From Pseudomonadota bacterium (GTDB taxonomy: Bacteria > Pseudomonadota > Alphaproteobacteria > Rhizobiales > Devosiaceae), in contig JAEYZJ010000341.1 of assembly GCA_023430705.1 (NCBI GenBank), positions 1-11,172 on the forward strand: a stretch of DNA of 11,172 bases, in the 5' to 3' direction. This document shows, piece after piece, positions 5,980-11,172 of this stretch. The notes beneath the pieces are model-generated. The model had not been told where the DNA came from. It saw only the letters and a list, made by a program, of their open reading frames with translations, and ran no database searches. A program made the position numbers and the translations under genes. The number at the start of each line of letters is the position of its first letter. Within the stretch, counting starts at the first letter, position 1.

Positions 5980-6456
5980 ATGCCCGTACTCAACCGCGTC
6001 CTGTTCAACGTCCTCTGCCAGGACCTCGGCGAGACCGTCGCCTTCTATCGCAAGCTGTTCGGCCTCGAGACGGTCTACGACAGCGAGTGGTACGTGATCC
6101 TCAGCCCGGCCGGGCAGCCCAACGTGCAGATCGGCCTCGTCGACCAGGTCAGCGAGTTCACGCCGCGCCATGCCTGGGGCATGCATGAGGGGACCTACCT
6201 GACCTTCGTCGTGGACGACGTGATCGAGGTGCTGGATCGGGCCCGCGCCATGGGTGCCGAGATCGTGTCCGAGGCGGTCGCGCTCGACTACGGCCAGACG
6301 CGCGGCCTGATCCGCGACCTCAACGGCATGGTCATCGACATCTCGACCCCCACCGCCCAGCTGGCGGCCCGCCAGGACGAGGAGATCGGCTACGGCGGCG
6401 ACGAGGCGATCGTCGAACCGGGCAAGCAGCGCGAAGCGGCCGGCGCCTACGTCTGA
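5980..6456 (+). CDS. VOC superfamily (glyoxalase/bleomycin-resistance-like) protein
   Basis: The 158-residue product shows the two beta-alpha-beta-beta-beta modules of the vicinal oxygen chelate fold. The first is RVLFNVLCQDLGETVAFYRKLFGLETVYD from residue 6, the second GTYLTFVVDDVIEVLDRARAMGAEIV, ending with RDLNGMVIDIS where glyoxalases often have DPDGN-IE. The usual metal ligands (His/Glu at the first strand, Glu at the last) are not evident: Asn and Asp lie near those places, so it may not be a metal-dependent glyoxalase; drug-binding or dioxygenase relatives are alternatives. The ATG at 5980 has GGAGG at 5970-5974, five bases upstream. A 30-residue tail (ARQDEEIGYGGDEAIVEPGK) is polar and likely disordered. 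It ends 4 bases from the stop of the convergent DMT permease gene, with no terminator between them. Confidence 0.85.
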   Translation: MPVLNRVLFNVLCQDLGETVAFYRKLFGLETVYDSEWYVILSPAGQPNVQIGLVDQVSEFTPRHAWGMHEGTYLTFVVDDVIEVLDRARAMGAEIVSEAVALDYGQTRGLIRDLNGMVIDISTPTAQLAARQDEEIGYGGDEAIVEPGKQREAAGAYV

Positions 6457-6460
6457 GCCG

Positions 6461-7351
6461 TCAGGCGGGGGCGCTGCGCAGGCGCCGCACCAGCCGGCCG
6501 TCGATGAAGACCAGGCCGACGAAGATCACCACGATTCCAAGGATGTGGACGAGTTCGAACCGCTCGTGCAGCACCAGCACGCCCAGCAGGATCGCCGAGA
6601 TCGGGGTGATGAAGGTGTTGAGCGAGAGGTTGGTCGCGCCGACACGCGGCAGCAGCCAGTAGACCAGCAGGAAGCTGAAGCTGGTCGAGAACACCGAGAT
6701 GCCGAACAGGGCGCCCCAGGTCTCGGGGCGGGTAATGACCGGGATGCCGGAGAAGAACAGCGCGATCGGCACCGAGACCAGCGCCGCGCCGGTAAGCGAG
6801 CTGGAGGCCACGGCATAGGGCTCGACCCTGGCGAAGCGCCGGGCGTAGTTGAGGGTCAGCGCATAGCAGCAGGTGGCGGCGAACGCCGCAATGAGCCCCA
6901 CGACCTGCGTCGAGGCGCCCTCGCTGAACGAGGGCAGGGCGAGGATCACCGCGCCGGCAAAACCGATCAGCACGCCTGCGACCTTGTTCCAGGTCGCCCG
7001 CTCCCCGCCCGGCCAGAGCTGCGAGACGATCACCGTGGTCATCGGAGTCATGCCGTTGATGACACCGACGATGCTGCTGGCCACCGTGACCTCGGCAAAG
7101 GGGAAGAGCGCGAAGGGGATGGCGTAGTTGAGGATGCCGAGGACGAGAAACTGTGGGTAGAGCCTGAGATCGCCCGGCAGCTTCTTGCCGGTCGCGACGA
7201 AGACGACCCAGCAGATGGCGGCCCCGATGCTGACCCGCCCGGCCGCCACCCAGAGCGGACTGATCTCGCGGATGAGGATGGCGTTGAAGAGGAAGGAACA
7301 GCCCCAGACGGCGCCGAGGAGGATGATGAGCAGCCAGTAACGCAGCGGCAT
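6461..7351 (-). CDS. EamA/DMT superfamily permease
   Basis: The 296-residue product has the ten-helix architecture of drug/metabolite transporters, two EamA repeats at about residues 5-138 and 150-285. The first helix region (WLLIILLGAVWGCSFLFNAI) and the second-repeat ending (TPISAILLGVLVLHERFE) are characteristic; the ERFE motif after a Leu-rich helix is common in EamA proteins. It would act as a secondary exporter in the inner membrane, with an unknown substrate (amino acids, metabolites or drugs). The ATG at 7351 follows the tautomerase-like gene stop by 4 bases, so the two are surely one transcription unit, and a GAGG inside the upstream gene lies nine bases before the start. The frame continues upstream to 7693 but that part is out-of-frame tautomerase coding sequence and is rejected. 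Confidence 0.92.
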   Translation of the reverse strand: MPLRYWLLIILLGAVWGCSFLFNAILIREISPLWVAAGRVSIGAAICWVVFVATGKKLPGDLRLYPQFLVLGILNYAIPFALFPFAEVTVASSIVGVINGMTPMTTVIVSQLWPGGERATWNKVAGVLIGFAGAVILALPSFSEGASTQVVGLIAAFAATCCYALTLNYARRFARVEPYAVASSSLTGAALVSVPIALFFSGIPVITRPETWGALFGISVFSTSFSFLLVYWLLPRVGATNLSLNTFITPISAILLGVLVLHERFELVHILGIVVIFVGLVFIDGRLVRRLRSAPA

Positions 7352-7355
7352 CGGG

Positions 7356-7742
7356 TCAGACCTCGATCCTGAAGCTGAGTTCGATGTCGATCGCCGACTG
7401 GCCCCGCAGCCCCCAGTTCTCCCGCGGCACCTCGATGAGGCAGACCTTGAGGTCGGCGGCGGCGACGCCGAAGGCCGCGAACTCACGCGCGAGCGCGGCG
7501 AACAGCCGGCGCTTCGCGTCGAGCGAACGACCCGAGAACAGGCAGATCTCGATGACGGTGTAGTTCTCGCCGCGGCCCGGAGGCGGCGCGAAGGCGTGCT
7601 CGGGGTACTCCAGCACGCGGATGCAGCGGTCGTTTTCGGGGATGCGGAGGCCCTCGACCAGCGCACGCTGCACGGCCGCGATGAGTGCCGCATGCCGGTC
7701 GCCGATCCAGCCGGCCCGGGTCTCGATGCGAGTCGATGGCAT
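7356..7742 (-). CDS. Tautomerase family protein (Tautomerase_2-like)
   Basis: The 128-residue product starts Met-Pro, so removal of Met would expose the N-terminal proline used as catalytic base in the 4-oxalocrotonate tautomerase superfamily. The rest fits the longer Tautomerase_2 subgroup: RHAALIAAVQRALVEGLRIPENDRCIRV (residues 16-43), a YTVIEICLFSGRSLDAKRRLF block in which Ser-Leu-Asp-Ala-Lys-Arg is typical, and CLIEVPRENWGLRGQSA near the end. Members interconvert keto and enol forms of small acids or carry out dehalogenation; the substrate here is unknown. The ATG at 7742 has GGAG eight bases upstream; a frame extension to 7817 adds unconserved residues. It precedes the DMT permease by 4 bases and diverges from the MarR-GNAT gene. 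A weak promoter-like pair on this strand is TTCGAC (7789-7794) and TACGCT (7765-7770), 18 bases apart. Confidence 0.88.
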   Translation of the reverse strand: MPSTRIETRAGWIGDRHAALIAAVQRALVEGLRIPENDRCIRVLEYPEHAFAPPPGRGENYTVIEICLFSGRSLDAKRRLFAALAREFAAFGVAAADLKVCLIEVPRENWGLRGQSAIDIELSFRIEV

Positions 7743-7804
7743 TTGATGTTCTCCGCTCGGGCACAGCGTAGGCAGGCCGCGCAGCGGCGTCGAACCGATT
7801 TTCG

Positions 7805-7819
7805 CGATGGGCGCCATCG
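7805..7819. promoter_or_regulatory. Perfect dyad in the tautomerase / MarR-GNAT intergenic region
   Basis: CGATGG-GCG-CCATCG is a perfect 6-base inverted repeat with a 3-base spacer, midway between two divergent genes. It lies upstream of the weak tautomerase promoter candidate. It could be a regulator site; a chance palindrome in G/C-rich DNA is the alternative. Confidence 0.35.
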
Positions 7820-7852
7820 ATTCCGGTGATGGGATGGCGGCCGGGACGGAGA

Positions 7853-7870
7853 TATGTTAGCGCTTACATA
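7853..7870. promoter_or_regulatory. Operator-like palindrome before the MarR-GNAT gene
   Basis: The 18-base sequence TATGTTAGCGCTTACATA equals its reverse complement except at one symmetric pair of positions (16 of 18 match). It ends 20 bases before the ATG at 7891 and just ahead of the Shine-Dalgarno sequence. Its core TGTTAGCGCT-ACA resembles LacI/GalR-family operators with a central CG, but as the neighbour is a MarR-type protein, autoregulation is also plausible. A bound protein here would overlap the likely transcription start. Confidence 0.55.
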
Positions 7871-7890
7871 AATCGCGGGAGGGACGCGAA

Positions 7891-8856
7891 ATGAGCTATC
7901 TTTCCGAAATGGGCCTGCTGTCGCTGGGCAGCCAGCTCAAGGCCATCAGCGACCAGCTCTATGCCATCGCCGACGACGTCTATGCCCGGTATGGCATCGA
8001 GCTGCAGGGCCGATGGTTTCCGATCCTGCGGCTGCTGCACGACCGGGGGCCGATGACGGTGGGCGAGGTGGCGGCCGCCGTCGGACAGACCCACTCGGCC
8101 ATCAGCCAGCTGGCGACGAGGCTGGTCCGCGAAGGCTGGCTGGATGCGGCGAGCGACGCCCACGACCGGCGCACGCGGCGGCTGTCGCTCAATGCGAAGT
8201 CGCAGGCGGCGATCCGCGCGGCAAAGCCGCTGTGGCGCGCCATCCGCGAGGCTGTGGAGGAGCGGGCCGGGGCCCACGGACTGAACGTCGGGATGCTCGA
8301 GGCGCTGGCTCGCGTTCCGGGTCCGGAACTGGCGGAAGCGATCCTTGCGCGCGCCGCCGACTATCGGAACGAGGGCGTCCGCATCGTGCCCTTCGCGCCG
8401 GAACTGCGTGACCACTTCTACCGGCTCAACGCAGCCTGGGTTGAGCGCTATTTCACGCTCGAGCCCTACGACGTCGAGGTGCTCTCGAACCCGGAGCGGG
8501 CGATCCTGTCGGGCGGCGGCGCGATCTTTTTTGCCATGCTGGGCGAGGCGGTGGTGGGCACCTGCGCCCTGATGCAGGTGGCGCCGGGCGAGTACGAGCT
8601 GACCAAGATGGCGGTGGACCCCTCCGCACAGGGCCTCGGGATCGGACGCAAGCTGATCGAGACGGCGATTGCCGAGTTCAGGCGGCTCGAAGGGAGGCAG
8701 CTCCATCTCGAAACCAACACCAGGCTCGCCACCGCGATCCGGCTCTACGAGAGCAGCGGCTTCGTCCACCAGCCGTCGGTGCGGCCGGGCACGCACTACT
8801 CGCGCGCCAATGTCTACATGATCTGGAAGGACGAGGCCGGCGCCGCGGGCCGCTAG
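7891..8856 (+). CDS. MarR-type HTH / GNAT acetyltransferase fusion protein
   Basis: The 321-residue protein joins two domains. Residues 1 to about 150 are a MarR-like winged helix: RWFPILRLLHDRG, then MTVGEVAAAVGQTHSAISQLATRLVREGWL as the recognition HTH, then DAHDRRTRRLSL as the wing. Residues about 160-315 are a GNAT domain with motif A MAVDPSAQGLGIGRKLI, the pyrophosphate loop being Q247-G-L-G-I-G252, then a LHLETNTRLATAIRLYESSGF segment. This HTH/GNAT arrangement is an established bifunctional family; whether acetylation is coupled to DNA binding is not known to me. The ATG at 7891 has GGAGGG (7878-7883) seven bases upstream. It is divergent from the tautomerase-permease pair and preceded by two dyads, suggesting autoregulation and control of that pair. 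Its TAG stop overlaps that of convergent purN. Confidence 0.93.
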   Translation: MSYLSEMGLLSLGSQLKAISDQLYAIADDVYARYGIELQGRWFPILRLLHDRGPMTVGEVAAAVGQTHSAISQLATRLVREGWLDAASDAHDRRTRRLSLNAKSQAAIRAAKPLWRAIREAVEERAGAHGLNVGMLEALARVPGPELAEAILARAADYRNEGVRIVPFAPELRDHFYRLNAAWVERYFTLEPYDVEVLSNPERAILSGGGAIFFAMLGEAVVGTCALMQVAPGEYELTKMAVDPSAQGLGIGRKLIETAIAEFRRLEGRQLHLETNTRLATAIRLYESSGFVHQPSVRPGTHYSRANVYMIWKDEAGAAGR

Positions 8857-9449
8857 CCGGGGTAGGTCGCCTCGCCGCGGGCGACGAGGGCCAGCGCCTC
8901 GGGGTAGATCCGGTGTTCCTCGACCAACACGCGTTCGGCGAGCGTATCGGGCGTGTCGCCCGGCAGCACGGGAACGCGGGCCTGGAGGATGGCCGGGCCT
9001 TCGTCCACGCCCGGCGAGACGAAGTGCACGGTGCAGCCATGCTCCTTGTCGCCGGCGGCGAGCGCGGCTGCGTGGGTGTCGAGCCCCCGGTGCAGCGGCA
9101 GCAGCGAGGGGTGGATGTTGATCAGCCGGCCCTGCCACTTGCCGACGAACTCGGGCGTGAGGATGCGCATGAAGCCGGCGAGGGCCACGATGTCCGGCCG
9201 CCAGAGCTTGAGCACGTCGGAGATCGCCAGCTCGAACCCGATGCGGTTGGGATAGTCCTTGTGCCAGCGCCACGCCGTGGGGATGCCGTGGCTGGCAGCG
9301 GTCCTGAGCCCCGGCGCATCGGGCCGGCTGGCGAGGACCCCGACGATCTGCGCCGGATAGTCGGGCGACTTCGCCGCAGCGATCAACGCTTCCATGTTCG
9401 AGCCGCGGCCCGAGATGAGAATGGCGACGCGCTTTTTCGGTTCGGTCAC
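8853..9449 (-). CDS. purN: Phosphoribosylglycinamide formyltransferase
   Basis: PurN transfers a formyl group from 10-formyltetrahydrofolate to GAR, giving FGAR, the third step of purine synthesis. The 198-residue product has the N-terminal VAILISGRGSNMEAL phosphate-binding segment (residues 8-22), ALAGFMRIL, and the catalytic set N111, H113 (INIHPSLLP) and D149 (VDEGPAILQ), equivalent to E. coli N106, H108 and D144. Length is close to the 212 residues of E. coli PurN. The GTG at 9449 is chosen because it overlaps the purM TGA by four bases (GTGA, 9446-9449), a typical translational-coupling arrangement, and the upstream frame is purM sequence read out of frame. It ends tail to tail with the MarR-GNAT gene, sharing CTAG at 8853-8856. 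No terminator is seen between the two. Confidence 0.97.
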   Translation of the reverse strand: MTEPKKRVAILISGRGSNMEALIAAAKSPDYPAQIVGVLASRPDAPGLRTAASHGIPTAWRWHKDYPNRIGFELAISDVLKLWRPDIVALAGFMRILTPEFVGKWQGRLINIHPSLLPLHRGLDTHAAALAAGDKEHGCTVHFVSPGVDEGPAILQARVPVLPGDTPDTLAERVLVEEHRIYPEALALVARGEATYPG

Positions 9450-10522
9450 AGTGCCAGCATGCCCTCGAAGGTGACGGGATCGTCGTCGCGGGTGCGCAGT
9501 TCGCCCACGATGGACGCGCTTTCGCCCGCCGCGCCGAGATGCTCGACGAGCCGGCCTGCGTCCTCGGCCGCGACGGCGCAGAGCATGCCCACGCCGCAGT
9601 TGAAGGTGCGCAGCATCTCGCGCTCGTCCATGCCGCCGACGCGGGAGAGCCACGAGAAGACCTTGGGCACGCGGATGCGGCTGAGGTCGACATGGGCCGA
9701 GAGGCCGTCGGGCAAGACGCGCGGGATGTTGTCGATGAAGCCGCCGCCGGTGATGTGGGCCAGCGCCTTGATGCCGATGCCGGCCTTCAGCGCCGCGAGC
9801 AGCGGCTTGACGTAGATGCGGGTGGGCACCAGCAGCGCGTCGCTGAGCGAGCGGCCGGGATCGAACGGGGCAGGCAGGTACCAGTCGATGCCCGAGAGCT
9901 CGACGATGCGCCGCACCAGCGAATAGCCGTTGGAATGGACGCCGGACGAGGCGATGGCGACGAGGACGTCGCCGGCGGCGATGTCGGGACGGGGCAGGAG
10001 CGTGCCGCGCTCGGCGGCCCCGACGGCAAAGCCCGCGAGGTCGTAGTCCTTGCCCGAGTACATGCCCGGCATCTCGGCGGTCTCGCCGCCGATGAGGGCG
10101 CAGCCGGCGATGCGGCAGCCCTCGGCGATGCCCTCGACGATGGCCGCGCCGGTCGCCACGTCCAGCTTGCCGGTCGCGAAGTAGTCGAGGAAGAACAGCG
10201 GCTCCGCGCCCTGCACGATGATGTCGTTCACGCACATGGCCACGAGGTCCTGGCCGATGGTCGCGTTGTTGCCGGTCTCGATGGCGATCTTGAGCTTGGT
10301 GCCCACGCCGTCGTTGGCGGCAACCAGGATCGGATCGGTGAAGCCGGCCGCCTTGAGGTCGAACAGGCCGCCGAAACCGCCGATCTCGGCATCCGCCCCG
10401 GGACGCCGGGTGGAGCGGACGGCGGGCTTGATAGCCTCGACAAGCGCATTGCCGGCGTCTATGTCGACCCCAGCCTGCTTGTATGAAAGCCCGTTTGGTG
10501 GCACGTTTTGCGCGTCGGACAT
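9446..10522 (-). CDS. purM: Phosphoribosylformylglycinamidine cyclo-ligase (AIR synthetase)
   Basis: PurM closes FGAM to AIR with ATP, step five of purine synthesis, in the cytosol. The 358-residue product starts MSDAQNVPPNGLSYKQAGVDIDAGN and shows the family blocks in order: GGFGGLFDL (residues 48-56), VAANDGVGTK with the nucleotide-binding DGVGTK at 71-76, VNDIIVQGAEPLFFLDYF from 98, IGGETAEMPGMY, then IASSGVHSNGYSL, and HITGGGFIDNIPRVLP. It is slightly longer than E. coli PurM (345). The ATG at 10522 gives the conserved N-terminus and has an AACAGG just upstream; an in-frame ATG at 10537 would add five residues but lacks a ribosome binding site. It is first gene of a purM-purN operon. The divergent AI-2E permease starts only 33 bases away, so promoters of both must lie in that gap or inside the neighbouring coding regions. 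Confidence 0.96.
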   Translation of the reverse strand: MSDAQNVPPNGLSYKQAGVDIDAGNALVEAIKPAVRSTRRPGADAEIGGFGGLFDLKAAGFTDPILVAANDGVGTKLKIAIETGNNATIGQDLVAMCVNDIIVQGAEPLFFLDYFATGKLDVATGAAIVEGIAEGCRIAGCALIGGETAEMPGMYSGKDYDLAGFAVGAAERGTLLPRPDIAAGDVLVAIASSGVHSNGYSLVRRIVELSGIDWYLPAPFDPGRSLSDALLVPTRIYVKPLLAALKAGIGIKALAHITGGGFIDNIPRVLPDGLSAHVDLSRIRVPKVFSWLSRVGGMDEREMLRTFNCGVGMLCAVAAEDAGRLVEHLGAAGESASIVGELRTRDDDPVTFEGMLAL

Positions 10523-10555
10523 GGGCCTGTTCGCCATATTTCAGAGGTAGCGGAT

Positions 10556-11172
10556 TTGTCGAGCGCTGATAACCGCTCCACCGTGGTGACGCAAGAGACG
10601 CCCAGGACCTTGAGCTTCAGATATCAGCTGATGATCTGGGCCGGGCTGTTCCTGCTGACGATCCTGTTCCTGTGGATATTCCGTCCCATCCTGCTGCCCT
10701 TCGTCGTCGGCATGACGATTGCCTACCTGCTGAACCCGGTGGTGAACTGGCTGCAGCGCATCGGCATCAACCGCAGCTGGGGCTCGATGATCGCCCTGAC
10801 CCTCGTCATCATCGCCTTCATCGGACTGCTGCTGGCCGTGGTGCCGCTGGTGGCCGTGCAGATCGGCGGGCTGGTCGGGCGCCTGCCCGGATATATCGGC
10901 GACCTGCAGGACCTGCTGCGCCAGTGGGCGCCGCAGTTCACCGAGTGGCTCGGGCCCGAGCGGGCGGCGCAGCTGGAGGGCGGCCTCGCCGAGCTGATCG
11001 GGCGCGGCGTCGAGTTCGCGGGCTTTGCCACCACGACCATCGCCCAGAGCAGCCTGAGCGTGCTGGGGACGATCGCCGTGCTGTTCATCACCCCGGTGGT
11101 GGCGTTCTACCTGCTGGTCGACTGGGAGGGCATGGTCCGCAAGGTCGACGACCTGCTGCCGCGCCGCTACCG
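10556..11172 (+). CDS. AI-2E/PerM family permease, cut by the right window edge
   Basis: The first 205 residues of an AI-2E transporter-family (PerM/YhhT/TqsA type) membrane protein are present. The frame stays open to the last base. Helices are visible at about residues 27-46 (MIWAGLFLLTILFLWIF), a short one containing FVVGMTIAYLLNPVV, one around MIALTLVIIAFIGLLLAVVPL, and one near VLGTIAVLFITPVVAFYLL; between them lies a soluble segment rich in amphipathic helix (LPGYIGDLQDLLRQW), which is typical. Some members export or take up signals, others act as sodium/proton antiporters, so the substrate is open. I chose TTG at 10556: GAGG at 10544-10547 lies eight bases upstream; GTG codons at 10583 and 10586 lack such a site. 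In rhizobial relatives this gene commonly sits between purM and an hdaA-type gene, which would lie beyond the edge. Confidence 0.88.
   Translation, partial: MSSADNRSTVVTQETPRTLSFRYQLMIWAGLFLLTILFLWIFRPILLPFVVGMTIAYLLNPVVNWLQRIGINRSWGSMIALTLVIIAFIGLLLAVVPLVAVQIGGLVGRLPGYIGDLQDLLRQWAPQFTEWLGPERAAQLEGGLAELIGRGVEFAGFATTTIAQSSLSVLGTIAVLFITPVVAFYLLVDWEGMVRKVDDLLPRRY

Noticed and set aside
6545..7372. Plus-strand open frame of 275 codons opposite the DMT permease
   Set aside because: Highly charged Glu/Asp/Arg composition is the expected complement of a hydrophobic membrane gene; the permease frame is clear.
7864..9693. Minus-strand open frame of 609 codons across the MarR-GNAT and purN genes
   Set aside because: Arg/Ala/Pro-rich shadow; it conflicts with the well supported MarR-GNAT and purN/purM frames.
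9539..10486. Plus-strand open frame of 315 codons opposite purM
   Set aside because: Antisense of a clear purM; no recognisable domain and Asp/Gly/Ala/Val-biased composition.

Overview
The window looks like a chromosomal housekeeping stretch of a high-GC alphaproteobacterium, most likely Hyphomicrobiales (Devosia or a relative). This rests on the strong G/C third-position bias, a gatB whose N-terminus reads like rhizobial GatB, the purM-purN pair divergent from an AI-2E/PerM-type permease, a YjhX-family small protein, and a G/C-rich compound palindromic repeat. The genus is an inference; no rRNA or tRNA gene is present to confirm it.

Layout, left to right. Positions 1-218 hold no gene but carry a compound palindromic repeat (about 49-203). 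Next comes a minus-strand yjhX/topAI-like toxin gene (219-473) and a 300-base gene-free stretch. A plus-strand series follows: monofunctional AroQ chorismate mutase (774-1091), a GNAT acetyltransferase (1129-1653) and gatB from a TTG start (1665-3167). Behind gatB sit two tightly spaced genes with less biased codon use: a 95-residue unknown protein (3255-3542) and a permuted NlpC/P60-like (YiiX-type) papain-fold protein (3548-4246). Then come a YqhA/UPF0114 membrane protein (4298-4828) and a DUF1330 protein (4867-5154). A hairpin at 5171-5206 separates the DUF1330 gene from a convergent minus-strand carboxymuconolactone decarboxylase-like gene (5274-5852). That gene is divergent from a VOC/glyoxalase-like gene (5980-6456).

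The right half holds a minus-strand pair, a Tautomerase_2-type protein (7356-7742) followed 4 bases later by an EamA/DMT permease (6461-7351). A MarR-GNAT fusion regulator (7891-8856) diverges from it across a 148-base intergenic region with two dyad symmetries, so local control of the pair by the fusion protein is a reasonable hypothesis. The fusion gene ends tail to tail with purN (8853-9449), sharing a CTAG that supplies both stops. purN overlaps purM (9446-10522) by 4 bases; together they cover purine biosynthesis steps 3 and 5. An AI-2E family permease starts at a TTG (10556) close to purM on the other strand and runs off the right edge.

Most of the window is ordinary chromosome. The points most worth a second look are the unknown protein/permuted NlpC-P60 pair, the operator-like dyads at the MarR-GNAT locus, the YjhX homologue with no visible partner, and the compound repeat. 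I see no clearly new multi-gene system, CRISPR array, insertion sequence or RNA gene.
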